DNA of 64,000 nucleotides from Fontivita pretiosa (GTDB lineage Bacteria; Planctomycetota; Phycisphaerae; Tepidisphaerales; Tepidisphaeraceae). Each line of letters begins with the position of its first letter. The first letter of the stretch is position 1. This document shows positions 1 to 8,218 of this stretch, one piece after another. Both the position numbers and the translations under genes were made by a program. A model generated the notes under the pieces. That model worked only from the letters and a program-made list of their open reading frames with translations. It did no database searches and had not been told where the DNA came from. The stretch spans positions 1,674,001 through 1,738,000 of the forward strand of contig NZ_CP191258.1 of assembly GCF_050410795.1 (NCBI RefSeq). The letters run 5' to 3'.

Positions 1-237
1 CAACTGCTATCGCGCATCTCGATTGATCCGAACCGATGCTTCGGCAGGCCATGCATTCGCGGCCACCGCATCTGGGTTTCGCTGATCCTGGATTTGTTGG
101 CGTCGGGGATGACGATCGACCAGGTGCTGGCGGAATATCCGCAATTGGAGCGAGCAGACATCCTGGCATGCATCGCGTACGGCTCGGAAATGGCGCGCGA
201 ACGCTATGTTGAGATTCCGATCGAGACCAAACCGTGA
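1..237 (+). CDS. DUF433 family antitoxin-like protein (5' end outside window)
   Basis: The frame is open from base 1 to a TGA at 235-237, giving 78 residues with the true start lying before the window. The visible part matches the DUF433 family: 'ISIDPNRCFGRPCIRGHRI', then an internal helical region 'MTIDQVLAEYP' and 'ADILACIAYG'. DUF433 proteins are small winged-helix DNA-binding proteins, known in other genomes as VapB-like antitoxins beside PIN-type toxins. The stop codon overlaps the GTG start of the next gene (GTGA), which points to translational coupling. The antitoxin role is inferred from family and neighbour; the fold assignment is more secure. Confidence 0.8.
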   Translation, partial: QLLSRISIDPNRCFGRPCIRGHRIWVSLILDLLASGMTIDQVLAEYPQLERADILACIAYGSEMARERYVEIPIETKP

Positions 238-614
238 GACTCAACCTCGATGAGAATCTCGGCAAAACGTGTGTCCAGGTGCTCGTGGCCGATGGGCATG
301 ACGTGGCGACTGTGGCGGATCAGGCCATGACGTCGGCCACAGATCGCGAATTGGCCGAGACATGCCAGCGAGAAAACCGCGCGCTGGTGACACTGGATCT
401 GGACTTCTCCAATCCGCTGCTGTCTCCGCCCGGCGAACATCCCGGCATTGCTGTCCTGCGGCTGCCTGCCACGCCGTCACACCAGCATTTTGTGGCGGTG
501 GTGCGTACCTTTGCGGCCGCATTGAAGCATGAGTCCCTCACTGGCCGCCTGCGGTCAGTGGAGTTAGGACGGATTCGCATTTACCAACCGCCTGCCGCTT
601 CCTCAGGCGAATAG
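234..614 (+). CDS. DUF5615 PIN-like toxin
   Basis: 126 residues starting with GTG inside the DUF433 stop. The N-terminus 'MRLNLDENLG' and the central 'ALVTLDLDFSNP' are hallmarks of the DUF5615/Mut7-C PIN-like nuclease family, where the conserved aspartates would bind metal. The protein has no signal peptide or membrane segment. It follows a DUF433 gene with a 4-bp overlap, the usual antitoxin-toxin order for this pair. An RNase toxin role is inferred from PIN-like relatives; no activity can be read from the sequence alone. It ends 11 bp from the convergent response regulator. Confidence 0.8.
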   Translation: MRLNLDENLGKTCVQVLVADGHDVATVADQAMTSATDRELAETCQRENRALVTLDLDFSNPLLSPPGEHPGIAVLRLPATPSHQHFVAVVRTFAAALKHESLTGRLRSVELGRIRIYQPPAASSGE

Positions 615-625
615 TCGCGAACAGT

Positions 626-2065
626 TCAGTTGCTCTGCCCCACGTCCAGGCGGTAGCGGCGCATCTTCTTGTAGAGGGTGGTGCGATTGATGCCCAGTTC
701 GGCGGCGGTGGCCTGGCGGTTGTAGTTGTTCCGCCGCAGCGCCGTCTCGATGATTCGCCGCTCGGGGATCTCCAGCGCCACCGCCAGGGGCATCGGCTGA
801 TCTTCATTCTCGGCCTTGAAGATCGCATGACCGTTCGATCCCGAGCTTGCGGACTGCGGCGCCAGTCCCTGCCCCGCGGTGATCGTCTCGGGCAAATCCT
901 GAACATCGATCTGCGGACGGCGGCACAGCACGACGGCGCGCTCGATGGCGTTTTCCAGCTCCCGCACGTTGCCCGGCCAACTGTAACGCTGCATCGCCTC
1001 CATCGCCGCCGCCGTAAACCCCAGAATCTCCCGCCCGGTCTGGTTGCGGAACTGCTTGAGGAAATGCTCGGCCAGTCGCGGGATGTCTCCCAGACGTTCG
1101 CGCAGGCTGGGCATGCGGATCGTCACAACGTTGATGCGATAGTACAGGTCCTGGCGGAACTTTCCCTCAGCGACAAGCTGAGCCAGATCGACATTCGTCG
1201 CCACGATCACGCGCGTGTCCACCGTCTTGGTCTGCGTGCTTCCCACCGGCTCGAAGGTCTTCTCCTGCAAGACGCGCAGGAGCTTGACCTGCATGGCCGG
1301 CGAGGCGCTGTTGATCTCGTCCAGGAAGATCGTTCCCCCGTCGGCGGCCATGAAGCGGCCCTGCTTGTCGGCGATGGCGCCGGTGAAGCTGCCCTTGACA
1401 TGTCCGAACAGTTCGGATTCCAGCAGGTTTTCCGGCAGCGCGCCGCAGCTCACTTCGATGAACGGCTTGTCGCGCCGAGGCGAACGATAGTGAATCGCCC
1501 GTGCCAGAAGCGATTTGCCCGTGCCGCTCTCGCCTGTCATCAGCACGGTGGTCTTGCTGTCGGCGACTGCTTCGACCAGGTCGAAGATCCTGAGCATCTT
1601 GTGATCGTGACCGATGATGTTTTCCAGTCCGTAGCGCAGATCGAGCTGCTGGCGGAGGGTCTGATTCTCGAACAGCAGCGCCTGCTGGCGGACGGCCTTT
1701 TCCACGACCACGCGAATCTCGTCATCGACAATGGGCTTGGTCAGATAATCGAACGCGCCCATCTTGGTCGCCTCGACGGCGCCTTCGATCGACCCGTAGC
1801 CGGTGATCACGATGACCACCACGTGAGGGAACCGCCGCCGCACGTCGCGGAGAAACTCCGACGGAACGATTCCGGGAATGTTGATGTCCGCCAGCAACAA
1901 CTCGAACGATCCGCCTTCGAGCTGTGCCAGAGCGTCGTCGGGGCGGTCGGTCGTCTTCACTTCATATCCCTCGCGGCGAAGAAACTGCGAGAGGGATTGG
2001 AGCATGATGCGATCCTCGTCGAGGATCAGCAGTCGTGGCTTGTGGGATGAATTGGCCTGGATCAT
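626..2065 (-). CDS. sigma-54-dependent response regulator (NtrC/AtoC type)
   Basis: 479 residues. An N-terminal receiver domain (about 10-125) has the acidic pocket 'LDEDR', phosphoacceptor Asp60 in 'LLADINIPG', Thr88 and Lys110. A AAA+ sigma-54 activation domain (about 150-375) has Walker A 'GESGTGKS' at 178-185, the GAFTGA loop as 'GSFTGA' at 225-230, and Walker B 'IFLDE'. A Fis-type helix-turn-helix at the end reads 'RTTLYKKMRRYRL'. The GAFTGA alanine at position 2 is serine here, a known natural variation. The start is ATG at 2065, where the receiver homology begins; the open frame runs much further upstream but that part is not homologous. No partner histidine kinase is in the window, so its target genes are unknown. 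Confidence 0.93.
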   Translation of the reverse strand: MIQANSSHKPRLLILDEDRIMLQSLSQFLRREGYEVKTTDRPDDALAQLEGGSFELLLADINIPGIVPSEFLRDVRRRFPHVVVIVITGYGSIEGAVEATKMGAFDYLTKPIVDDEIRVVVEKAVRQQALLFENQTLRQQLDLRYGLENIIGHDHKMLRIFDLVEAVADSKTTVLMTGESGTGKSLLARAIHYRSPRRDKPFIEVSCGALPENLLESELFGHVKGSFTGAIADKQGRFMAADGGTIFLDEINSASPAMQVKLLRVLQEKTFEPVGSTQTKTVDTRVIVATNVDLAQLVAEGKFRQDLYYRINVVTIRMPSLRERLGDIPRLAEHFLKQFRNQTGREILGFTAAAMEAMQRYSWPGNVRELENAIERAVVLCRRPQIDVQDLPETITAGQGLAPQSASSGSNGHAIFKAENEDQPMPLAVALEIPERRIIETALRRNNYNRQATAAELGINRTTLYKKMRRYRLDVGQSN

Positions 2066-2371
2066 GGTGCGCAAAAGTCCGGTAACCAGGGGACGTTTGG
2101 CCCGGTTGTTGCCGGCGGACAACGCCGGGACACGCATGCGTCCCGGATTCTGCATCGGCAGGAACGGATGTTGAGCGTAAGCAACATGAGCCGGCGAGTG
2201 GCGGTGAGCGTGTTTCGACTGTCGCGCCGGCGGAGGATATGATGAATGCATCAGGCCGCGACGCGGCTTATCGGACTGCCGGCGACCCCGGTTGCGGGCG
2301 TGGCGGCTGAGCTGAGCGGTCCGGCGGTTCGCCGGCGCGGCAACAACACGAAATGGAAGGATGGTTGCTCG
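2066..2371. other. intergenic region between divergent genes with a hairpin
   Basis: About 300 bp between the response regulator and alanine dehydrogenase, so it must hold both promoters. The clearest structure is an inverted repeat with 7-bp arms CCGGGAC (2125-2131) and GTCCCGG (2140-2146) around an 8-nt loop that contains GCATGC. I see no convincing sigma-54 (GG-N10-GC) or sigma-70 promoter. The open frame that continues upstream of the alanine dehydrogenase ATG is probably noncoding. Confidence 0.4.
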
Positions 2372-3499
2372 ATGCGCATCGGGGTGCCCAGGGAGATCAA
2401 GCCTGACGAATATCGCGTCGCGATGATGCCGGTTGGCGTCGAGCTGCTGGTCAAATCCGGACATGAGGTGATGGTGGAAAGCGGCGCCGGCGTCGGCAGC
2501 GGCTTCGCCGACGAAGCCTACGCCCGCGTCGGCGCCAAAATCGTGCCCACCCACGAGGAGGTCTTCCGCAACGCCGACATGATCATCAAGGTCAAGGAAC
2601 CTCAGCCGCAGGAGATCAGTCTGTTTCGTCCCGGGCAGATCGTCTTCACGTACTTTCATTTTGCGGCGGATCAGGCGCTGCTTCAGGCGTGCCTGGAAGC
2701 CGAAATCGTCGCGATTGCCTACGAGACGATCCACGACAAGAACGGCCGGCTGCCCTGCCTGACGCCCATGTCCGAGATCGCCGGCAAGATGTCGATCCAG
2801 GAAGGCGCCAAGTATCTTGAAAAACCGATGATGGGACGGGGGATCCTGCTGGGCGGGGTTCCGGGAGTCGCTCCGGCGAAGGTGGTGATACTGGGTGCCG
2901 GGGTGGTGGGGACCAACGCCGCCAAGGTTGCCGCCGGCCTGGGCGCCAACGTCGTGCTCATGGACATCAACCTCGACCGCCTGCGCTATCTGGATGACGT
3001 GATGCCGGCGAACGTGGCGACGGTTTTCAGCGACATTCACACGGTTCGGGAGCACCTGGCAGAGGCAGATTTGGTGATCGGCGCCGTGCTGATTCCCGGC
3101 GCCAAGGCGCCGCGCCTGGTTACCCGCCAGGACCTGGTCAGCATGAAAAACGGCGCCGTGATCGTGGACGTGGCGATCGATCAGGGCGGGTGTGTGGAGA
3201 CTTCGCGGCCGACGACTCACGCCCAGCCGACTTTCGTCGTCGAGGGCGTTGTGCACTATTGCGTGACGAACATGCCCGGAGCCGTCGGTCGCACCAGCAC
3301 GATTGCCCTGTGCAACGCGACGTTGCCGTACGCCCTGAAGATCGCCAACAAGGGCTACGAGCGCGCCGCCGAGGAAGACCCGGGCTTCGCCCTGGGCATC
3401 AACCTGGTGTGCGGGCGGGTGACCAATCCGGCGGTGGCCGAGTCGTTCCACATGCAGGTGCAGCCGATCCGGGCCGCGTCGCGGCGAGTAACGGTGTAG
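2372..3499 (+). CDS. ald: alanine dehydrogenase
   Basis: 375 residues, the normal length for the family. It converts L-alanine and NAD+ to pyruvate, ammonia and NADH, or the reverse, in the cytoplasm. The N-terminus 'MRIGVPREIKPDEYRV' and 'HEVMVESGAGVGSGF' are typical, as are the Lys in 'MIIKVKEPQ', the His in 'FTYFHFAAD' and the Rossmann loop 'VVILGAGVVGTNAAKVA'. The C-terminal 'VTNMPGAVGRTST' is a family signature. The start at 2372 is preceded by GGAAGG about 11 bp upstream. It is followed two bases later by the ATG of a TPR protein, suggesting one transcript. A role in nitrogen or carbon balance is inferred. Confidence 0.95.
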   Translation: MRIGVPREIKPDEYRVAMMPVGVELLVKSGHEVMVESGAGVGSGFADEAYARVGAKIVPTHEEVFRNADMIIKVKEPQPQEISLFRPGQIVFTYFHFAADQALLQACLEAEIVAIAYETIHDKNGRLPCLTPMSEIAGKMSIQEGAKYLEKPMMGRGILLGGVPGVAPAKVVILGAGVVGTNAAKVAAGLGANVVLMDINLDRLRYLDDVMPANVATVFSDIHTVREHLAEADLVIGAVLIPGAKAPRLVTRQDLVSMKNGAVIVDVAIDQGGCVETSRPTTHAQPTFVVEGVVHYCVTNMPGAVGRTSTIALCNATLPYALKIANKGYERAAEEDPGFALGINLVCGRVTNPAVAESFHMQVQPIRAASRRVTV

Positions 3500-3501
3500 T
3501 G

Positions 3502-3828
3502 ATGTCCAAGGAACCTGCCAGCGACAGGCTCGACCAGCTTCTGGCTATGCTTGGGCGTCAGCCCGGCGATCCGTTTCTGCTGTACGCCGTCGCCATGGAG
3601 TACAAGAAGCGGGGCGAGAGTTCGCTGGCCATCGAGTACTTCAACCGCACTATCGAAGCCGACTGCAATTACTGCTACGCCTATTACCAGCGCGGGCAGG
3701 TGCAGCAGCTTGCCGGGCAACTCGAGCAGGCCAGGCTGTCGTATCGACAGGGCATTCAGGCCGCCGCTCGCGCCGGCGATGAACATGCACGCGCCGAGCT
3801 TGAGTCGGCGCTTCAAATGATCGAATGA
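3502..3828 (+). CDS. small TPR-repeat protein
   Basis: 108 residues starting with ATG two bases after the alanine dehydrogenase stop. It reads as two to three tetratricopeptide helical pairs: 'PFLLYAVAMEYKKRGESSLA', 'YFNRTIEADCNYCYAYYQRG' and 'AGQLEQARLSYRQGIQAA'. There is no signal peptide, so it is probably cytoplasmic. TPR units bind other proteins; the partner is unknown. Tight spacing suggests co-translation with ald, but a functional link is only inferred. Confidence 0.85.
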   Translation: MSKEPASDRLDQLLAMLGRQPGDPFLLYAVAMEYKKRGESSLAIEYFNRTIEADCNYCYAYYQRGQVQQLAGQLEQARLSYRQGIQAAARAGDEHARAELESALQMIE

Positions 3829-3897
3829 ACCATGAGAGTCGGATAGACGCCGCAGGATCGGCCAACCGAACTCCGAAATCCGTACAACGTGCCTGGT

Positions 3898-4842
3898 ATG
3901 GTTGATGCCTTCGTGAACTATCTGAAGACTCCTGAATGGAGACGGCAGCATCGCTGGCGCAAGGCGATCTGGAACACGATGGCGCGGGTCGGACTGACCG
4001 GCGTGCATGCCCTGCCCCTGAACCGCCGATGGGTCGAAATACACCGTCGAAAAATGCCGCTTCGGGGCCTGGATCCGGCCTACACGGGCCTGAAACTCGT
4101 CCAGATTTCCGACCTGCATTACAGCCCGGTGGTCTGGCAGCGATACCTGATCCAGTACCTGATGTGGGTCAACCAGCTTGAGCCGGACCTGGTGGTCGTC
4201 ACCGGCGACCTGATCACCGGCGGGTATCGCTTTGCTCACCGCATCGCCACGATCCTCTCGCACCTGCACGCGCGCGATGGCGTGATCTGCACGTTCGGCA
4301 ACCACGATTACAGCATCTACGGCAAGAACGGTTCGCCCGAGGGCCGACGCCGCGCCGACTACCTGGAAAAGTGTCTGGAGGATCGCGGGCTGATTGTGTT
4401 GCGCAATGAAGTTCACGTGCTGCGTCGCCAGGGCGCTGCTGCGCCACTGGTCATTGTCGGACTGGACGACGAATGGTCCGGGCACATCGACCCGCAGCGT
4501 GCATTCCGCGGCGTGGATCCGAACCTGCCGATCATCTGCCTGAATCACAACCCTGCCAACGCGCGGCAACTGCTGCAATATCCCTGGCAATGGATGCTCG
4601 CCGGGCACACGCACGGCCGGCAGGTGGCCACCAGCCGCATCGGCAAGGCGCTGTATCCGCAGCGATACCGGCTATACACGCACGGCTACTACAGCATCGA
4701 AGGCCGGCATCTGTATGTAAACCGGGGGCTTAGCTACGGACAGCGAATCCTGGAATGGTGTCGCCCGGAGGTCACGGTCTTCAAGCTGTTGCCTGAAGCG
4801 GACCAAGCTCGTCCAGGCGCTGTCAGCGCCAACGGCGAGTGA
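3898..4842 (+). CDS. metallophosphoesterase (calcineurin-like, YkuE/YaeI-like)
   Basis: About 314 residues with all five metal-binding blocks of the calcineurin-like family: 'ISDLHYSP' (DxH), 'VVTGDLITGG' (GD), 'FGNHDYS' (GNHD), 'CLNHNPANA' and 'MLAGHTHGRQV' (GHTH). These coordinate two metals that hydrolyse phosphoesters. The closest named relatives are membrane-associated UDP-2,3-diacylglucosamine or lipid phosphoesterase-like proteins, but the substrate cannot be read. The start is uncertain: ATG at 3898 is chosen, while an in-frame GTG lies at 3889; neither has a good ribosome site. The Arg-rich N-terminus has no clear membrane anchor. Confidence 0.9.
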   Translation: MVDAFVNYLKTPEWRRQHRWRKAIWNTMARVGLTGVHALPLNRRWVEIHRRKMPLRGLDPAYTGLKLVQISDLHYSPVVWQRYLIQYLMWVNQLEPDLVVVTGDLITGGYRFAHRIATILSHLHARDGVICTFGNHDYSIYGKNGSPEGRRRADYLEKCLEDRGLIVLRNEVHVLRRQGAAAPLVIVGLDDEWSGHIDPQRAFRGVDPNLPIICLNHNPANARQLLQYPWQWMLAGHTHGRQVATSRIGKALYPQRYRLYTHGYYSIEGRHLYVNRGLSYGQRILEWCRPEVTVFKLLPEADQARPGAVSANGE

Positions 4843-4888
4843 GTATTCGGCTGCACGAACGGAGTGGACCGGGCCGACGCGAGCTGCG

Positions 4889-7800
4889 TCAGCCGCTCGT
4901 GCGTCGGCGGCGGGCAGTGATGACCATGCCCAGTCCGAGCACGCCCAGCGCGGCAGGTTCGGGCACGGAGATCTGCCCAAGCCCGACGCCCGAAAGCGCC
5001 TGCTCGAACGTCATCGCAAGCGGGATGCTCACACCCGCCTGCCAGTTGCTCGCCAGGGCACTCAGGTCCGCGATGTCGATGAACCCGCTGTAGTCGAAGT
5101 CGCCGGCGGCCCAGTGGCCGCTGGACTGCCACGCGCCCGCCAGGGCTGCCAGGTCACGGATATCCACCCGTCCGTCCAGATTCGCGTCGCCGTAGTACGT
5201 ATAGGCGATGCTCACCTGCTGCGCTGATGCGTTGTCGATCCAGCCAAGGCCCCTGGCCGGATCGGAAGCGTTGCTGGTGCGGATCTGGCCAAGGCTGAAC
5301 TTCGTCGCCTGATCGTAACCGGCATCGAGGATCGAGAGCACCTGAGGCGCGATGGTGATGCCGGTGTCGGAGTAGTCCAGGATGAGCCAGCCGCCGATCA
5401 CGTCCGCGCCGCCCGCGTTCAGCACGCGGCTCTTTGCCCCGCCGGCGAGCACAAGCCGGCCTGCCTGCACCGTGGTCAGCCCGGTGTAGCTGTTGCCGCT
5501 GTTGCTGAGCGTCAACGATCCGGCGCCGACCTTGGTGATGTTGACGATGCCCGGGGTCGCGTTGGTACCGTCGGTGATCGTGCCGGCAAAGCTCGTCGAG
5601 AGGCCAAGCGCTCCGATCACGTATGTGGTCTGGCCAGTGCCGTTGGTCGAGCCTTGTAGCCGCGTGGATGCACCGCCCATCAGCGCGCCCAGGTGCACGG
5701 TGCCATCAAAGATGGTGCGGATCGTGCCGGTTGAAGTGCCCAGATCAAAGATCGCCGTCGGGCTGCCGCTGGAGCCGATGCGAATGTTGCCCGTGCTGCT
5801 GCCGAGGCTGAAGGTGCCGCTGAAGTTGCTCAGGCTGCCATTGATGGAAAAGTTGCTGGCGCCCGAGGAGCTGTTGCTGATCAGGAGCCTGGTGCCGGCG
5901 GCGCCTGAAATCGCGCCGTTGTAGGTCAGCCCACCTGCGGTGATCGTGACCGTCGCGCCGTTGACAAGTTCCAGCGGCGTGGCTGCGCCGCTGGTGCTGA
6001 TCTGTAGCGTCGTGCCGTTAGCGGCGCGGATGACGCCGGTGCTGCTGTTGGCGGCAGTGGTCGCAAGGATGAGCGTGCCAGCATTGAGATTGATCGCGCC
6101 GGAGTAAGCGCTGTTGACGCCCCCGAGTGTCAGGGCGCCGTTGCCGGTCTTGGTGAGCGTTCCGATTCCACTCAGTCCGCCGGTGATCGAGCCGGAAAAG
6201 CCATTGGTGTCGAAAGTAACCGACCCGCCGATGGTCGTTGGCACGGCGATATTGATGGCGCCGGTGGCACGAAACGTTCCGCCATTGAGCACGAGCGATG
6301 CCGTGCCCCCGCCGGAGACGATCGGTCCGGTCTGAAGCATGCCGCCATTGAGGATGAGCACCCCTGACTTTCCGGTTGCGCCCAGGACGAATCGCCCGGC
6401 GGAGACCGTGCCGCCGCCGATCGTCAGCGAACCGGATGCGCCGGATCCGATCAGTGCCGTGTCGAAAACGTCGAGCGTTCCACCACTGACGATGCAGGCG
6501 CCATCGAGATTGGCGTGACGTGCGAAGGCGTTGCCCGCAGCGTGAGTCACGCCGTTGACCACAACCGCCGTGGTGGCGAAGTTCGGCACCGATCCGCCCC
6601 AGGTCGAGCCACTGCTCCAGGCGCCGCCCCCGCTGGCAGTGCGGGTCATCCCGTAGCCCCCGAGTTCATTGAGGTACTCTTCCAGGCGGGTGTACCCGGC
6701 GGCGTTGAGGCCTTTCCAATCGGTGTTGCTGGCGGGGTTCAATCCCCTGGACATCTCCCAGTTGTCGGGCATGCCATCGTTGTCGGTATCAACCAGCCGG
6801 GCTCGCGGATTCAGATACTGCGGATCCGTGCCATAGTTCGGGAACAGGTCGCTGTCGCGCACGATGACCCCGCCAAGCGTCCCATACGACGCCACCTCCT
6901 GCGCCAGCCTCCTGTCCACGGCATCACGGGTGATGTTCGGCCCGAAGTTTTCGATGACAAACTGCACGGCCTGCTCGGCCGTCATCGACGCGGTGCTGGG
7001 AAAGGCATGCGGTGCGGAAACAACCGTGGCACCGGGGTAGCTGCTGTTCAGCGTGCCGTCAAGCACGCCGTCCCTGTCGCCATCGACCCAGTTGTCCGCA
7101 GCATAGATGAAGAAGCTGCTGGTGCCGCTGGCGAACGGCGAGCTGCCATCGACCGGACCTTCGATGAAGTAGTTGCCGATCACGTTGGCATGCGAGACGG
7201 CCGACGTGTCGCCCATGATGTAGCCGGAGGTTTCGTAGCCGTAGACTACATTGTTGATGAACTCGTTTTCGCCGCGCACCTTGGGGTTGCGAGTGACATT
7301 GTCGGCCCAGAGGCACTTGATGATGCTGGAGCGGTTGCCCTCGCCGATGGTAAGCAGTCCGCCTGTGCTGTGACCGACCACATCCAGCCCCTGAGAGATG
7401 GCGGTGTTCTGAATCGTAATGTTGTCGATGATCTGGCCGGGGTCGGGATTGATGTCGAACGTGCCATCCACGCCCCAGGTGATGGACATATGGTCCCAGA
7501 TCATGTTCTGCCCGCGCACCAGCGAGGCGGCGTCCTGGCGGCCCTGCGAGGTTCCCAGCCGAATGCTCCAATAGCGGCTGATGAGGTTGTTGGCCCCGTG
7601 GAACGCCACACGGTTGTTGTATACGCCAATGCCACCCGGTGCGGTCTGGCCGGCGATGTAGATGTTGCTGGCGACGGTGACGACGCTGCTGAGGTTGATG
7701 ATCCCACCGACATCGAAAACGACGTATCGGTTCGGCTGACTGAGCGCATCGCGAAGCGAGCCGGAGCCCGAATCGTTGAGGTTGGTGACATGGTAGACCG

Positions 7801-7951
7801 TTGCCGACGAGAGGTTTGCCCGCGGCCCTGTAGCGAAACGCCCGAAGCCTTCAGCTTCCGGAAACGCCAATACCTGAGCCGACGCGATCGATCCCCTCAT
7901 CAAGCCCAGCGCCGCGGCGACCCAGCCCAGCCGACCAGCTCGAACGTGCAC
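4889..7951 (-). CDS. secreted pectate lyase with passenger-type beta repeats, dockerin and PEP-CTERM tail
   Basis: 1020 residues. After an Ala-rich signal peptide ending 'SIASAQ', a right-handed beta-helix polysaccharide lyase domain (about 25-420) resembles pectate lyase family 1: 'SGSGSLRDALSQ', 'WDHMSITWGVDGTFD', and 'TRNPKVRGEN' carrying the RxPxxR catalytic pattern. A calcium-type loop 'DTDNDGMPDNWE' follows. Residues about 450-880 form autotransporter-associated beta-strand repeats ('LTKTGNGALTLGG', 'VNITKVGAGSLTLSNSG'). Then come two dockerin repeats ('GDANLDGRVDIRDLAALAG', 'GDFDYSGFIDIADLSALAS') and a PEP-CTERM sorting tail 'VPEPAALGVLGLGM...RRRR'. The start is GTG at 7951, because AAAGGAGAGG lies just before it; an upstream ATG at 7975 would bury that site. 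It likely cleaves polygalacturonate outside the cell. It is divergent from a LacI regulator. Confidence 0.88.
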   Translation of the reverse strand: MHVRAGRLGWVAAALGLMRGSIASAQVLAFPEAEGFGRFATGPRANLSSATVYHVTNLNDSGSGSLRDALSQPNRYVVFDVGGIINLSSVVTVASNIYIAGQTAPGGIGVYNNRVAFHGANNLISRYWSIRLGTSQGRQDAASLVRGQNMIWDHMSITWGVDGTFDINPDPGQIIDNITIQNTAISQGLDVVGHSTGGLLTIGEGNRSSIIKCLWADNVTRNPKVRGENEFINNVVYGYETSGYIMGDTSAVSHANVIGNYFIEGPVDGSSPFASGTSSFFIYAADNWVDGDRDGVLDGTLNSSYPGATVVSAPHAFPSTASMTAEQAVQFVIENFGPNITRDAVDRRLAQEVASYGTLGGVIVRDSDLFPNYGTDPQYLNPRARLVDTDNDGMPDNWEMSRGLNPASNTDWKGLNAAGYTRLEEYLNELGGYGMTRTASGGGAWSSGSTWGGSVPNFATTAVVVNGVTHAAGNAFARHANLDGACIVSGGTLDVFDTALIGSGASGSLTIGGGTVSAGRFVLGATGKSGVLILNGGMLQTGPIVSGGGTASLVLNGGTFRATGAINIAVPTTIGGSVTFDTNGFSGSITGGLSGIGTLTKTGNGALTLGGVNSAYSGAINLNAGTLILATTAANSSTGVIRAANGTTLQISTSGAATPLELVNGATVTITAGGLTYNGAISGAAGTRLLISNSSSGASNFSINGSLSNFSGTFSLGSSTGNIRIGSSGSPTAIFDLGTSTGTIRTIFDGTVHLGALMGGASTRLQGSTNGTGQTTYVIGALGLSTSFAGTITDGTNATPGIVNITKVGAGSLTLSNSGNSYTGLTTVQAGRLVLAGGAKSRVLNAGGADVIGGWLILDYSDTGITIAPQVLSILDAGYDQATKFSLGQIRTSNASDPARGLGWIDNASAQQVSIAYTYYGDANLDGRVDIRDLAALAGAWQSSGHWAAGDFDYSGFIDIADLSALASNWQAGVSIPLAMTFEQALSGVGLGQISVPEPAALGVLGLGMVITARRRRTSG

Positions 7952-8113
7952 GTGTCCTCTCCTTTGGCGATGCATCCAGGGTAACTCAGACCTGCCGTGA
8001 AGGTACTACAGTCGTTGCGCCCGCGGTACCCAAACGACCTCAATTTTGCGGCAGCGTTTTTTGATTTTGCGTCATAACCACCACCATTCGTTGGCGCTTT
8101 TTCAGGATTTTTC

Positions 8114-8142
8114 TTGACATGCTTTGGGCGGGTTATCACAAT
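8114..8142 (+). promoter_or_regulatory. sigma-70-like promoter of the LacI-family gene
   Basis: A perfect -35 hexamer TTGACA (8114-8119) is followed after 17 bp by CACAAT (8137-8142), four of six matches to TATAAT. The -10 box lies inside the first operator palindrome, so a bound repressor would block the promoter. The assignment rests on spacing and match only. Confidence 0.55.
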
Positions 8143-8171
8143 CGATTGTGTTGTTAGCACACTCGATTGTG
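8137..8171. promoter_or_regulatory. two LacI-type operator palindromes
   Basis: CACAATCGATTGTG at 8137-8150 is a perfect 14-bp palindrome with the central CG typical of LacI-family operators. A second copy, CACACTCGATTGTG at 8158-8171, differs at one arm position. Their centres are 21 bp apart, two helical turns, so both face the same side of the DNA. They lie between the divergent pectate lyase and the LacI-family gene and are most simply read as sites for that regulator, affecting its own gene and perhaps the lyase. Confidence 0.7.
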
Positions 8172-8218
8172 ACGCGGTTGCGCAAAGCCTGGGCACCCAG
8201 GTTGCGGAGGACCAAGCG

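Noticed and set aside
2066..2371. Sigma-54 promoter near the sigma-54 response regulator
   Set aside because: No convincing GG-N10-GC element with the right flanks was found on either strand.
2066..3451. Upstream extension of the response regulator frame (about 460 codons before its ATG)
   Set aside because: It runs antisense through alanine dehydrogenase, is His/Arg-rich and shows no homology; the receiver domain begins at the ATG at 2065.
8114..8218. In-frame extension of the LacI regulator by 35 codons
   Set aside because: This segment contains the promoter and both operators, and GTG 8219 has a proper ribosome site.
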